64,000 nt of DNA from positions 124,001-188,000 of the forward strand of contig OZ245335.1 of the NCBI GenBank assembly GCA_965226235.1, read 5' to 3'. This DNA comes from CAYFZO01 sp965226235 (lineage in GTDB: Bacteria; Pseudomonadota; Gammaproteobacteria; Poriferisulfidales; Oxydemutatoraceae). How positions within the stretch are numbered: the first letter of the stretch is position 1; every line of letters starts with the position of its first letter. Below the pieces are notes generated by a model, which saw nothing but the letters and a program-made list of their open reading frames with translations, did no database searches and had not been told where the DNA came from. A program made the translations under genes and the position numbers. Positions 1-9,448 of the stretch are shown here, in pieces.

Positions 1-901
1 TCCATGAGAGCCTGTAGACGATGACCATTGGAATGGTGCCGCAGGCCAGTTGTAGCGTCGCGGTACCCGAAGCGGTAATCGCGACATCGCTGTCGGGGAT
101 GGCGGAGTAGGGTCGGGCCCGTACCAGGGTGCACTCGAGACGGTATTTCTGCAGCTTTTCCTGGACGAAGGCTGCGGGGATGTTCGCCGCGAGCAGCAGC
201 GAGAACCTGATCGTCCCGGGCGTTTGTACCGCGATTTTTTTGCTTGCCCGGCACAGTACCGGCAACAGGCGCCTGACTTCGGTCATTCGGCTACCGGGCA
301 TCAGCAGAACGGTTTTCTCCCCGGGTTTTTTCCCGTCATCCGGTGGCGGTCGGCTTTGCCTCATTTCATCGACCAGAGGGTGCCCGACGTAACGAACCGG
401 GACGCCCGCATCCAGGTAGATTTTTTCTTCAAACGGGAAGATGACGGCCATCATGTCGATTCGGTCGGCGATGATTTTCACGCGATTTTTTCTCCACGCC
501 CACACCTGCGGGCTGATGTAGAACAGTGTTCGTATTCCCAGCTTGCGCGCCTCCCTTGCAAGCCTGAGGTTGAACTCGGGATAGTCGACGAGTACCAGCA
601 AGTCCGGTGATTCTTCCGCGAGCGCCTGCTGCAGGCATCGGTAGGCTCGTTTGATTTTCGGATAATGCAAAACCAGCTCGGCTATGCCCGCCAAAGCCAG
701 TTCCGAGGCGTCGATCAGTTGCCGCATTCCGGCTTGTTTCATTCTTGCGAGCCCCATGCCGAAGCAATCGAACCGCTGTCCATCGCTGTCGTGGTTTTTG
801 CTCAGCAGGGCTTTTATGACGGCACTGGTGTGCATGTCGCCGGATGCTTCCCCGGAGACAAACATGATCTTGTAAGCCCGAGGTCGTGCCGGCGCACTCA
901 C
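1..901 (-). CDS. lpxB: Lipid-A-disaccharide synthase LpxB (3' end outside window)
   Basis: Family GT19 glycosyltransferase that condenses UDP-2,3-diacylglucosamine with lipid X to form the tetraacyl disaccharide of lipid A at the inner membrane. About 300 codons are present, out of roughly 380 expected; the C-terminus lies left of the window. The N-terminal translation has the family opening IMFVSGEASGDMH, followed by GMGLARMKQAGM, LVDYPEFNLRLA, YISPQVWAWR and LLPGSRMTEVRRLLP, all typical LpxB blocks. The chosen start is GTG at 901-899, which overlaps the TGA of the upstream aminotransferase gene (GTGA), indicating translational coupling. It is the third gene of a minus-strand lipid A cluster, pointing away from rnhB, whereas in E. 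coli lpxB and rnhB are adjacent and co-directional. Confidence 0.93.
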   Translation of the reverse strand, partial: MSAPARPRAYKIMFVSGEASGDMHTSAVIKALLSKNHDSDGQRFDCFGMGLARMKQAGMRQLIDASELALAGIAELVLHYPKIKRAYRCLQQALAEESPDLLVLVDYPEFNLRLAREARKLGIRTLFYISPQVWAWRKNRVKIIADRIDMMAVIFPFEEKIYLDAGVPVRYVGHPLVDEMRQSRPPPDDGKKPGEKTVLLMPGSRMTEVRRLLPVLCRASKKIAVQTPGTIRFSLLLAANIPAAFVQEKLQKYRLECTLVRARPYSAIPDSDVAITASGTATLQLACGTIPMVIVYRLSW

Positions 902-1998
902 TGCAGCGCTCCGACGATGGTGTCGGCTATGTATTCTGCGTCTTCGACGGGCAGTTCGGGAAACATCGGTAGCGACAGGCATTGGCGGCTGACGCGCAGT
1001 GCCTGATCGTATTCGGTGCCGCGAAAAAGGTTTTGCAGGGAGGTCTGTTCGGGCAGGGTCCGTGGATAGTAAATACGGCTGCCGATCTTCGCTTTGTCCA
1101 GGGCGGTTTTGATGGCATCGCGTCGCTCGCACAGCACCGTGTACTGGTTGAATGCATGTTCGCATTCTGCCGTCTCGGTTGGCGTTTGCAGACTTCCCTG
1201 CAAAGCGGCCGTGTAAACGGACGCGAGCCGCCGTCGCCGCTGGTTGAAGTCTTTCAGGCTGCGTAGTTTTACGCGTAAAACAGCCGCCTGAATTTCGTTC
1301 AGGCGACTGTTATACCCGATGATCCGGTGCCCTTCTGCGTTATCACGGCCATGGTTGCGCAGCATCCGCATGCGCTGCGCGAGTTCCTCGTCGTTGGTGG
1401 TGACAAGACCGCCGTCACCGCAACCGCCAAGGTTTTTGGTCGGGAAAAAACTGTGACAGCCCGCGAGCGCCAGTGCGCCGGCATAGCGGTTCCCATAGCG
1501 CGCGCCAAACGCTTGCGCGCAATCCTCTATGAGAACCAGGTCGTGGCGCTCGGCGATGGCCTGCAAGGTGTTCATCTCGGCGGGGTGGCCATACAGGTGG
1601 ACCGGCATGATCCCCCGGGTTTTGGCGGATAAGGCCGCTTCAACGGCGGCCGGATCCAGAGTGAAAGTCGCGGGGTCTATGTCGACCAATACCGGGGTGG
1701 CGCCAGCGTGTAGTATGGCCTCGGCGGTTGCGACAAAAGAGAACGCGCTGGTGATGACTTCATCGCCGTTGCCGACACCGGCAGCGCATAGTGCCAGCTG
1801 CAGGGCATCGGTTCCGCAGGCGCAGGCGATCGCGTGGCGAGTGCCGATAAACGCGGCAACCTCCTTTTCAAACATGGCGACTTCCTCGCCCAGGATGAAA
1901 TTTCCCGTGGTAAAAACGCGCTTGATGGCTGCGTCGATCTTGCTGTTTAGTACGCGATGTTGCTGGCTCAGGTCGAAACTGGGAATGGCTCTGTCCAT
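898..1998 (-). CDS. gnnB: DegT/DnrJ/EryC1 PLP aminotransferase, probable GnnB
   Basis: 366-residue sugar aminotransferase of the DegT/DnrJ/EryC1/StrS family. Visible family features are the GTDALQLAL phosphate-binding region near residue 62, the EDCAQAFGA motif near 158 (Asp binding the pyridine nitrogen) and SFFPTKNLG with the PLP lysine at about K188. It sits between a Gfo/Idh/MocA oxidoreductase and lpxB. Such a pair next to lpxA/lpxB is known from Acidithiobacillus ferrooxidans as GnnA/GnnB, which convert UDP-GlcNAc to its 3-amino-3-deoxy analogue so that lipid A carries amide-linked acyl chains at position 3. Assignment to GnnB is by context plus family; a role in another nucleotide-amino-sugar pathway is possible. 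The start ATG at 1998 lies 4 bp after the upstream stop. Confidence 0.75.
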   Translation of the reverse strand: MDRAIPSFDLSQQHRVLNSKIDAAIKRVFTTGNFILGEEVAMFEKEVAAFIGTRHAIACACGTDALQLALCAAGVGNGDEVITSAFSFVATAEAILHAGATPVLVDIDPATFTLDPAAVEAALSAKTRGIMPVHLYGHPAEMNTLQAIAERHDLVLIEDCAQAFGARYGNRYAGALALAGCHSFFPTKNLGGCGDGGLVTTNDEELAQRMRMLRNHGRDNAEGHRIIGYNSRLNEIQAAVLRVKLRSLKDFNQRRRRLASVYTAALQGSLQTPTETAECEHAFNQYTVLCERRDAIKTALDKAKIGSRIYYPRTLPEQTSLQNLFRGTEYDQALRVSRQCLSLPMFPELPVEDAEYIADTIVGALQ

Positions 1999-2002
1999 GC
2001 GC

Positions 2003-2920
2003 TCAATGCGTCATCGCTTTGGCGATGCGCAACGCGATATCGAGTGCGAAACGTCCTTCTCGCCCGCTTACCAGGGGCTGTCTGTTTGCGTGAATGCACC
2101 CCAGGAAGTGTTCGATTTCAGCCTGCAACGCGTCGGAGCGGGGAAATTTTTTCTCCTTGCATTCTATGCGGTACTCGCCCTTATGGTGGCACACCGTGTG
2201 GCAGTTATTGTAGAAGTCTATCGAAAAGTAGTGATCCTTTTGAAACAGGCGCAGCTTTCTTTCTGTCTTGCGGCTGATACGGCTCGCTGTGACGTTGGCG
2301 GTGCAGCCATTCGCGAACTCGATGCGGGCGTTGGCGATGTCCGTGTTGCTCGATAGAATGCCGGATCCGTTGGCCCGGATATCGGTGACCTCGGAAGCCA
2401 CCAAGTACAGGATGATGTCGAGGTCGTGGATCATCAGATCACGGATTACGCACTGATCCATGGTTCCGCTTCTGAACGGCATCAGGCGAGTGCTCTCGAT
2501 ATACATGGGTTCAATCAGGAGACCGTCCAGGCCAAGCAGGGCGGGATTGAAACGCTCCACGTGGCCGATTTGCAGCAATTTCCGGCGGCGATCGGCGATG
2601 CGTATCAACTCGTCGGCTTCCTCGAGCGAAAGCGTCATTGGCTTTTCCAGCAGCACATGCGTACCATGGTTCAGAAACTCGCGGGCGATCTCGTAATGGG
2701 TCTCGGTCGGTGTCGCTATGCTGACCGCGTCGAGTGTGCCCAGCAGTTCGCGGTAGTCGGTTACGAACCGGGTGGAGTACGTTGCGGCGGCTTCACGACA
2801 GGCTTTTTCATCTATGTCCGCGACTGCCAGCAAATTGCAACCCTCGATTTGCGCGTATTTCTGCGCGTGGAACTTCCCCAGATGGCCGGTTCCAATAACG
2901 CCACAGTTCAGGGTCGGCAT
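2003..2920 (-). CDS. gnnA: Gfo/Idh/MocA NAD-dependent sugar-nucleotide oxidoreductase, probable GnnA
   Basis: 305-residue Gfo/Idh/MocA oxidoreductase. The N-terminal Rossmann domain has VIGTGHLG (residues 8-15) and the dinucleotide-domain signature LLEKPM near 91-95; the C-terminal domain begins near GHVERFNP, a run typical of the oxidoreductases found in lpx loci. It would oxidise the 3-position of UDP-GlcNAc to a ketone for transamination by the next gene. The start was placed at ATG 2920 because MPTLNCGVIGTGHLG aligns with the family N-terminus; the longer frame upstream runs antisense through rnhB and is not credible. It is the first gene of a gnnA-gnnB-lpxB operon, divergent from rnhB with only 51 bp between starts, so the two operons share a short promoter region. 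Confidence 0.8.
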   Translation of the reverse strand: MPTLNCGVIGTGHLGKFHAQKYAQIEGCNLLAVADIDEKACREAAATYSTRFVTDYRELLGTLDAVSIATPTETHYEIAREFLNHGTHVLLEKPMTLSLEEADELIRIADRRRKLLQIGHVERFNPALLGLDGLLIEPMYIESTRLMPFRSGTMDQCVIRDLMIHDLDIILYLVASEVTDIRANGSGILSSNTDIANARIEFANGCTANVTASRISRKTERKLRLFQKDHYFSIDFYNNCHTVCHHKGEYRIECKEKKFPRSDALQAEIEHFLGCIHANRQPLVSGREGRFALDIALRIAKAMTH

Positions 2921-2971
2921 GGAGTTCAATTTTTCCGCAGCATGGTTTATTTTAGCCCAATCGAATCCGGG

Positions 2972-3613
2972 ATGACAAAAAGGATTTTTGGCAGGCGTGA
3001 GGTGCTGCCCGATTTCGGCAACGTGCTGGTTGCGGGCGTAGATGAGGCTGGGCGCGGCGCGCTCGCCGGCCCGGTGATCGCCGGCGCGGTCATTCTTTCG
3101 TTGTCGTCTGTCGGCACGCGCTACCGGGATTCGAAGACGCTTGGTTCCGCCAGGAGAGAGCAGTTGTCTCGTATGGCGAAGAGCGAGGCGGTCGATTGGG
3201 CGATCGGTCGCGCCGAAGTGGAAGAAATCGATGCAATGAATATCCTCAACGCCAGCCTGTTGGCAATGGCGCGCGCGATCGCCTCGCTCAAGGTCGCCCC
3301 GGAGTTGGTGCTGGTCGATGGCAACCGCGCGCCCGGCGTTACTTTGCCCTGCCACGCGGTAATTGGCGGAGATGATCGCGTGGCAACGATCAGCGCCGCT
3401 TCAATCGTCGCCAAGGTCGAGAGGGACTTTGAAATGCTGCAGTGGCATCGGCGTTATCCCCATTACAATTTTGCTTCGCACAAGGGCTATCCGACCCAGG
3501 AGCATCTCCGCAATCTCGACAGATACGGCGTCAGCGCGATTCACAGAAAATCGTATCGCCCTGTCAGGGAAAGGTCAGGGCGTCACGCCCCCGGGACGGA
3601 GACGTCACGATGA
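2972..3613 (+). CDS. rnhB: Ribonuclease HII
   Basis: 213-residue RNase HII, a metal-dependent endonuclease that removes ribonucleotides from DNA. The catalytic block AGVDEAGRGALAGPV carries D24 and E25; later blocks include DSKTLGSARREQL, LVDGN (third acidic residue), AASIVAKVERD and the C-terminal YNFASHKGYPTQEHL substrate-binding region, all canonical. The start ATG at 2972 gives the expected length; the frame extends further upstream but antisense to the oxidoreductase gene. The stop TGA overlaps the dnaE start by 4 bp (ATGA), so the two genes are translationally coupled, as in the E. coli rnhB-dnaE arrangement. Confidence 0.95.
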   Translation: MTKRIFGRREVLPDFGNVLVAGVDEAGRGALAGPVIAGAVILSLSSVGTRYRDSKTLGSARREQLSRMAKSEAVDWAIGRAEVEEIDAMNILNASLLAMARAIASLKVAPELVLVDGNRAPGVTLPCHAVIGGDDRVATISAASIVAKVERDFEMLQWHRRYPHYNFASHKGYPTQEHLRNLDRYGVSAIHRKSYRPVRERSGRHAPGTETSR

Positions 3614-6600
3614 GTTTTGTTCACCTGCACCTGCACTCGGAGTACTCCTTGTCCGACGGTTTGTTGAAAATGGAAGGGCTGGTTGAACGCGTCGTCGCCG
3701 ATGGTGCCTCGGCGGTGGCCTTGACCGACGCGGGCAATCTGTTTGGCGCAGTGAAGTTCTATAGCGCGGCGATCAAAAAGGGTGTGAAGCCGATTATCGG
3801 CTGTGAACTCAAAATGCTTCGGCAGGAAAGTTCCGGCTCCCCCGGTGTTTGCCAGGAAAGAAGGAAAGAAGAAGACTTCTGTTCGGTCGTCGCGCTGTGC
3901 ATGAACGGCCAGGGATATCGGAACCTGACCCGGTTGATTACCCGCGGCTGCCTGGAAGGGCAGACTCGTGGAGGCGCGCTGGTGTGCCGGGAATGGATAG
4001 CGGAATTCAGCGAGGGGTTGATCGTGTTATCCGGTGGAGTGCGCGGTGACGTCGGTCAGCATCTGGTGGCAGGCGAGCACGCCGAGGCAGAGGCGGCCTT
4101 GCAGTTCTGGAAGCAGCATTTTCCGGATCGATACTACCTGGAAGTGTTTCTCACCGGGCGCGCGGGAGAAGACCTTTATTTTCGGCGGGTACTCCCTTTG
4201 GCGGAAGGTCAGCGGCTTCCCTTGGTGGCGACGAACGATGCCTGCTTTCTCGAAGAGAAAGATTTTGACGCGCACGAAGTACGCGTGTGCATCGCCCAGG
4301 GAGGGTATCTCCTCAACGATGCCAGGCGCTCGCGTCGCCACAGCCCGCAACAGTATTTCAAAAGCGGCAGGGAAATGCGCGAGTTGTTCGCCAGCCTGCC
4401 ACAGGCGCTGGAGAACGCGGAACAGATCGCCAGGCGTTGTACCGTGATCATCGATCAAGGCGGGACGTTGCTGCCCGATTTTGCATTGCCAGAGGGTGTT
4501 ACCGAGCGGCAGTATTTAACCGACGAGGCAGCTCGCGGGTTGCGGCAGATTTTGGGAGAAGATGGCGTTACCGAGGCGTATCGGAGCCGGCTCGAGCAGG
4601 AGATCCGGATTATTCTTGAGACCGGGTACGCCGGGTATTTTCTGATCGTTGCCGATTTTGTCCGCTGGGCAAAGCAGCAAGGGATACCGGTGGGTCCCGG
4701 ACGCGGTTCAGGGGTGGGTTCGCTTACGGCGTATGCGTTGGGAATTACCGAACTTGATCCGATTCAGTATGAACTGCTGTTTGAGCGGTTTCTGAACCCG
4801 GACCGGGTTTCTCCGCCCGACTTCGACATCGATTTCTGCATGGAAAATCGTGACCGCGTCATTGATTACGTCGCCGAGCGTTATGGGCGCGACAAGGTAT
4901 GCCAGATCATCACCTTCGGCCGCCTGTCCGCGCGGCAGGTGGTGCGTGACGTGGGACGCGTGCTCGGGCACCCCCCCGGCTACAGGGATTACCTGGCCAA
5001 GCTGATACCCGACAGCCTGAATATCACCCTGCGCGGTGCCCTGGAGCAATCGCCGGATCTCAAGCTACAGTATCAGTCCGAAGAAAAAGTAAAGGAAATC
5101 ATTGATACCGGTATGCAACTCGAAGGTCTGGTTCGCGATCCGAGCACGCACGCCGGGGGAGTGATTATCGCTCCGAAACCGCTGGTCGAATATACCGCGC
5201 TGTATAAAAATCACCGGGAACAGACCGTCGTTACCCAGTTCGACATGAAAGATATCGAAGCGATCGGTTTGGTGAAGTTTGATCTTCTCGGCCTCAAGAC
5301 GCTGACGATGTTGCGTTTGACCGCCAGGATCATCAAGGAATACGCGGGTGAGGAGATTCTGTTGAGCGAGATCCAACTGGACGATCCCAAAGTCTATGGA
5401 CTGCTGCAAAGCGGCGAGACCAGGGCGATATTCCAGCTTGAGTCCGAAGGTATGCGCAACCTGATCGTCAACCTGAAGCCCGACCGCTTTGAAGACATCA
5501 TCGCGCTGGTGGCCTTGTATCGCCCCGGTCCCCTGGAAGCCGGCATGATCAATTCCTATATCGACCGCAAGTACGGGCGCGAAGAGGTCAGATACCTCCA
5601 TCCGGTGCTTGAGCCGGTGCTTCGTTCGACCTTCGGCGTAATCGTGTATCAGGAGCAGGTGATGCAGATCGCGCGCGAACTGTCGGGATACACGCTTGCC
5701 GCCGCTGACACTTTGCGCCGTGCCATGGGGAAGAAACTGTCCGAGGAAATGTCCCGCCAGCGGGATGCCTTTATCGATGGGGCGGTCGCGCGAAAGGTGA
5801 CGCCCAAAGTCGCCAGAGACGTTTTCAACATGGTCGAGTATTTCGCGCAATATGGCTTCAACAAATCTCACTCGGCTGCCTATGCGTTGATCGCGTACCA
5901 GACGGCGTGGTTCAAAACACACTATCCGGCTGCGTTTATGGCGGCGGTCATGACGGTGGACATGGGCAACATCGACGGCGTCGTGGATTCGGTTTATGAG
6001 TGCCGCGCGCTGGGATTGAAGGTCAGGCTGCCGGACGTAAACTGCTCACAAAGCGGGTTTACCGTGATGGGGGCCGACACCATTCTCTATGGCCTCGGCG
6101 CCATTCGTACCGTCGGAAGGGGCGCGGCCGAGATGATCATCGAGGAGCGAGAAAAAAATGGCGTCTACAAATCATTGATGGATTTTTGTGTGCGTAGCGT
6201 GCGCAATAAAATCAGGAAAAACACGGTCGATTCCTTGCTACGTGCGGGGGCGCTGGATGCTCTGGGGAAATCCCGTCTGGCGATGCTGCAAAACCTGGAT
6301 ACAAGCTACCGGAGCGCAGAGGCGCTGGTTCGGGATCAGGCTGTCGGGCAAGTCAGTCTGTTCGGCGGCGATGAACGGCCGGACCCGGACTCGGACGTTT
6401 CGCTGGATGAGGTTCTGGCACAGGGGGAGCGGCGCCGGGTGCAGGAGGAGTTGCTGCATTGCGAAAAGGAAATGCTTGGTCTTTATCTGAGTGAGCACCC
6501 CATCACGGCCTGCGTGCAGGAAATCGATCGGATGGTGAGGCGCAGACTGGTCGATGAGAAGAAAATCGCCTCCAGCAAGAGGGCGCGCAAGGATGCACCG

Positions 6601-7098
6601 GTCTATCGCTTTGCCGGTGTCATTATCGGGGTTCGGTGGCGCGGCCAGCGAGGACGAGGCGCCTTGTTTTCGCTCGAAGATGGGGATCACCGAATCACGT
6701 TCAGCATTTTTGATGAAACCTATCGTGCTTACCAAAAGCTGCTTTCCTGGAAAGGGGTCGTCGTTGTCGAGGGGCGTAAGGTCTCTGACGTCAAGCGTGA
6801 TACTTCTCGCTGGCACGCGGTCGGCATCATGACGCTCGATGAAGCGCGCGCAAGACTTGCCAGGTTTCTGTCGATTTCACTGACGGTTCGCGCCGGTCAT
6901 AATCTCGCGACCGAGCTCAGGGAATTGCTCGAAGACTACGTCTGTGATGACGGCTGTCCGGTGAGGGTGCGTCTCAAGGTCCCCGATGCCTGCACCGAGC
7001 TCAGGTTCGGCAAAAGCTGGCGGGTCAAACCGTGCGAGAAACTGTTGCGTCGCATCGAGAGCTTTGATTCGGTCGAGCGCGCGCAGTTGGTTTATTAG
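3610..7098 (+). CDS. dnaE: DNA polymerase III alpha subunit
   Basis: 1162-residue replicative polymerase subunit, close to the E. coli length (1160). The PHP domain opens with FVHLHLHSEYSLSDG at residues 3-17. The palm contains PDFDIDF at about 403-409, holding two catalytic aspartates, preceded by the GPGRGSGVGSL nucleotide-binding motif. Further blocks are FDLLGLKTL, ALYRPGPL, YQEQVMQIA and FNKSHSAAYALIAYQTAW; the C-terminus contains the tandem HhH and OB-fold regions (YRFAGVIIGVRWR, ITFSIFDETY). The start ATG 3610 lies inside the rnhB stop (4-bp overlap). No frameshift or internal stop was seen. Confidence 0.97.
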   Translation: MSFVHLHLHSEYSLSDGLLKMEGLVERVVADGASAVALTDAGNLFGAVKFYSAAIKKGVKPIIGCELKMLRQESSGSPGVCQERRKEEDFCSVVALCMNGQGYRNLTRLITRGCLEGQTRGGALVCREWIAEFSEGLIVLSGGVRGDVGQHLVAGEHAEAEAALQFWKQHFPDRYYLEVFLTGRAGEDLYFRRVLPLAEGQRLPLVATNDACFLEEKDFDAHEVRVCIAQGGYLLNDARRSRRHSPQQYFKSGREMRELFASLPQALENAEQIARRCTVIIDQGGTLLPDFALPEGVTERQYLTDEAARGLRQILGEDGVTEAYRSRLEQEIRIILETGYAGYFLIVADFVRWAKQQGIPVGPGRGSGVGSLTAYALGITELDPIQYELLFERFLNPDRVSPPDFDIDFCMENRDRVIDYVAERYGRDKVCQIITFGRLSARQVVRDVGRVLGHPPGYRDYLAKLIPDSLNITLRGALEQSPDLKLQYQSEEKVKEIIDTGMQLEGLVRDPSTHAGGVIIAPKPLVEYTALYKNHREQTVVTQFDMKDIEAIGLVKFDLLGLKTLTMLRLTARIIKEYAGEEILLSEIQLDDPKVYGLLQSGETRAIFQLESEGMRNLIVNLKPDRFEDIIALVALYRPGPLEAGMINSYIDRKYGREEVRYLHPVLEPVLRSTFGVIVYQEQVMQIARELSGYTLAAADTLRRAMGKKLSEEMSRQRDAFIDGAVARKVTPKVARDVFNMVEYFAQYGFNKSHSAAYALIAYQTAWFKTHYPAAFMAAVMTVDMGNIDGVVDSVYECRALGLKVRLPDVNCSQSGFTVMGADTILYGLGAIRTVGRGAAEMIIEEREKNGVYKSLMDFCVRSVRNKIRKNTVDSLLRAGALDALGKSRLAMLQNLDTSYRSAEALVRDQAVGQVSLFGGDERPDPDSDVSLDEVLAQGERRRVQEELLHCEKEMLGLYLSEHPITACVQEIDRMVRRRLVDEKKIASSKRARKDAPVYRFAGVIIGVRWRGQRGRGALFSLEDGDHRITFSIFDETYRAYQKLLSWKGVVVVEGRKVSDVKRDTSRWHAVGIMTLDEARARLARFLSISLTVRAGHNLATELRELLEDYVCDDGCPVRVRLKVPDACTELRFGKSWRVKPCEKLLRRIESFDSVERAQLVY

Positions 7099-7112
7099 GT
7101 AGAATCGGGACA

Positions 7113-8126
7113 GTGGCTGATCAGCAGGACAATTTGCGCCAGCAGGATACTTTTCCGCGCGGCAAGAATTCAGGTTACCTCGTATTCGAGCGTCCGATTG
7201 CCGAGCTTGAGTCCAAGCTGGCCGAATTGCGCTATCTTTCCGAAAAGTCCGACTCGGTCAATATCGACAATGAAATCAGGAGCCTCGAAAAGAAGCGCAA
7301 CAAACTGCGAAAATCCATTTACTCGAACCTCAGCCCGTGGCAGACAGCGCAGCTTGCGCGTCATCCTGACCGTCCGTACACGCTGGACTATATCGACGCC
7401 ATGTTCACTGACTTCGAAGAGTTGCATGGCGACCGACAATTCTCCGATGACCATGCGATCGTCGCGGGCATCGCGCGGTTTGACTCCACGCCTGTCGCGG
7501 TTGTAGGTCATCAGAAGGGGCGCAGTACCGAGGAGAAACTGCGTCGCAACTTCGGAATGTCGAAGCCCGAAGGCTACCGCAAGGCCAAACGCTTGTTCGA
7601 GATGGCGCAACGATTCCAGTTGCCGATTCTCAGCTTTATTGATACGCCCGGGGCGTACCCGGGTATAGACGCCGAGGAGCGTGGTCAAAGCGAGGCAATC
7701 GCGACCAACCTGAAATTAATGTCGCAACTGCAGACCCCCATTATCAGCATCATCATCGGCGAGGGTGGGTCGGGAGGAGCGCTTGCGCTGGGGGTTGCCG
7801 ACTGTACGTTGATGCTGCAGTACAGCGTCTACTCGGTAATTTCTCCCGAAGGTTGCGCGGCGATTTTGTGGAAGGACGCGAACCAGGCAGAATCCGCTGC
7901 TTCAGCGCTTAAAATTACCTCTCAAAACCTCGCCGAACTTGGCTTGATCGACCAGGTAATCGAAGAGCCTCCGGGGGGCGCACACCATGATTTCCCGGAA
8001 CTTTGTTCGCAACTGGGGAAAGTTCTGTCCGATCAACTGACCCGATTGAGAACGATGAACATCGAAACCCTGCTCGAAACGCGTTACCAGAAGCTGATGA
8101 ACGTGGGGTCTTTTGCCGCCGGTTAG
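7113..8126 (+). CDS. accA: Acetyl-CoA carboxylase carboxyltransferase subunit alpha
   Basis: 337-residue alpha subunit of the carboxyltransferase half of acetyl-CoA carboxylase, which makes malonyl-CoA with AccD. Family blocks seen are FERPIAELESKLAEL near residue 28, ARHPDRPYTLDYI, ELHGDR, GHQKGR, NFGMSKPEGYRKAKR, FIDTPGAYPGI, IIGEGGSGGALALGV and SVYSVISPEGCAAILWKD. It starts at GTG 7113, 14 bp after dnaE; the first ~20 residues are longer than in most homologues, so a start nearer the FERPI block cannot be excluded. Same strand and close spacing suggest cotranscription with rnhB, dnaE and tilS. Confidence 0.95.
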   Translation: MADQQDNLRQQDTFPRGKNSGYLVFERPIAELESKLAELRYLSEKSDSVNIDNEIRSLEKKRNKLRKSIYSNLSPWQTAQLARHPDRPYTLDYIDAMFTDFEELHGDRQFSDDHAIVAGIARFDSTPVAVVGHQKGRSTEEKLRRNFGMSKPEGYRKAKRLFEMAQRFQLPILSFIDTPGAYPGIDAEERGQSEAIATNLKLMSQLQTPIISIIIGEGGSGGALALGVADCTLMLQYSVYSVISPEGCAAILWKDANQAESAASALKITSQNLAELGLIDQVIEEPPGGAHHDFPELCSQLGKVLSDQLTRLRTMNIETLLETRYQKLMNVGSFAAG

Positions 8127-8128
8127 AA

Positions 8129-9448
8129 GTGTCGGCCAGCTTGTCCTTGCCATCCGTGCCGGAAGCTACCTTGCAGAGTTGCGTCCACCGGGCGGCTTCC
8201 GCGGCGGGCGCAAACCGGGTGTGGATCGCGGTGAGCGGAGGGATCGACTCGACGGTGTTGCTGCATCTGGCGTCCGGATGCTTCTCCGGGGCCAGGATCG
8301 TTGCGGTTCACGTCAACCATGGTTTGCACCCGGATGCCGGTGAATGGGAGCGGTTTTGCCAGCGCGTTGCGGCGCGCCTGGGTGTGGCCTTTCGCTCGTT
8401 GCGTGTGCAGGTGGAAGGCGGACGCGGGGTCGAAGCAGCGGCGCGTGACGCGCGTTACGCCGCGCTGAAACCGTTGCTGTTCCCGGGTGACGTGCTGATG
8501 ACCGCGCACCATAGCGAGGATCAGGCCGAGACCGTGTTGTTGCAGATGTTACGTGGTGGTGGCCCGGCAGGACTGGCGGCGATGCCGCAGCGCATGCGCT
8601 TTGGGGCAGGCAGTCTGTTACGTCCGTTGCTTGAAGTACCGCGTCGGCAGATCGAACTTTTCGCTCAGCGGTTTAACATTGAATACATGGATGACCCCGA
8701 TAATGACGATCCAGGACGTGACCGTAACTATCTGCGCCATCAGGTAGCACCTCAACTCAGCGCACGCTGGCCGGCATGGCAGAAAACCCTGTCCCGCGTT
8801 GCCCGCCACCAGGCTGAAGCGTGCGACTTGATTCGACAACTGGCGGAGCAGCGTTATCGCGATTGCCGCGGGACCGATGGCACCCTGTTGGTTGAGTGCT
8901 GTCGCAGGCTCGATGACGCCGAAAAGAAGATGGTCTTGCGCTACTGGATTCAGCGCGCACGGTTGCCGACTCCCTCAGAGAAGCAACTCGCTCAGTTGGT
9001 CGGGACTTTCCTGTCCCGGCAGGTGGGCCCCGGTGCTTTGGTGGCCTGGCCGGGCGCCGAGGTCCGTTATTACCGTGGGGGACTGTATGCGCTGCCCCCC
9101 CGGGTGGCATCAGATGCGTCTTTGCGCGGCGAGCATGCTCTCCGCTGGGCTGGCGGTACCGACCTGGCACTGCCGGAGCTCGGCGTCAAACTGACCTGGA
9201 AGCAGTTGCGCGTACGCGCTCCGGGATTGGCCGACGCCGAATTTCTTAGCGTGCGATTGCGTTGCGGTGGAGAGCGGTATGCGTATCCCGGTTTCCATAA
9301 AAAACTGAAGAAGGTTTTCCAGGAGCTTGGGGTCCCACCTTGGGAGCGGGACCGGATACCCTTGATTTATCTGGATGAAGAGTTGCGTCTGGTTTGGCTG
9401 CCTGATCGACCAAGTCAGGCTACAGCCCGGATCTCGAGGGCACCATAA
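8129..9448 (+). CDS. tilS: tRNA(Ile)-lysidine synthetase TilS
   Basis: 439-residue enzyme that converts C34 of the CAU-anticodon tRNA-Ile to lysidine using ATP and lysine, switching its identity from Met to Ile codons. The PP-loop ATP pyrophosphatase motif SGGIDST lies at about residues 36-42, followed by HVNHGLHPDA, ARDARYAALK and MTAHHSEDQAETVLLQMLRGGG, all diagnostic. The C-terminal TilS domain is present, with RCGGERYAYPGFHKKLKKVFQELGVPPWER split over the standard GxxK.LKK block. Start chosen at GTG 8129, two bases after the accA stop; an upstream extension would overlap accA by about 120 bp. The length matches E. coli TilS (432). Confidence 0.93.
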   Translation: MSASLSLPSVPEATLQSCVHRAASAAGANRVWIAVSGGIDSTVLLHLASGCFSGARIVAVHVNHGLHPDAGEWERFCQRVAARLGVAFRSLRVQVEGGRGVEAAARDARYAALKPLLFPGDVLMTAHHSEDQAETVLLQMLRGGGPAGLAAMPQRMRFGAGSLLRPLLEVPRRQIELFAQRFNIEYMDDPDNDDPGRDRNYLRHQVAPQLSARWPAWQKTLSRVARHQAEACDLIRQLAEQRYRDCRGTDGTLLVECCRRLDDAEKKMVLRYWIQRARLPTPSEKQLAQLVGTFLSRQVGPGALVAWPGAEVRYYRGGLYALPPRVASDASLRGEHALRWAGGTDLALPELGVKLTWKQLRVRAPGLADAEFLSVRLRCGGERYAYPGFHKKLKKVFQELGVPPWERDRIPLIYLDEELRLVWLPDRPSQATARISRAP

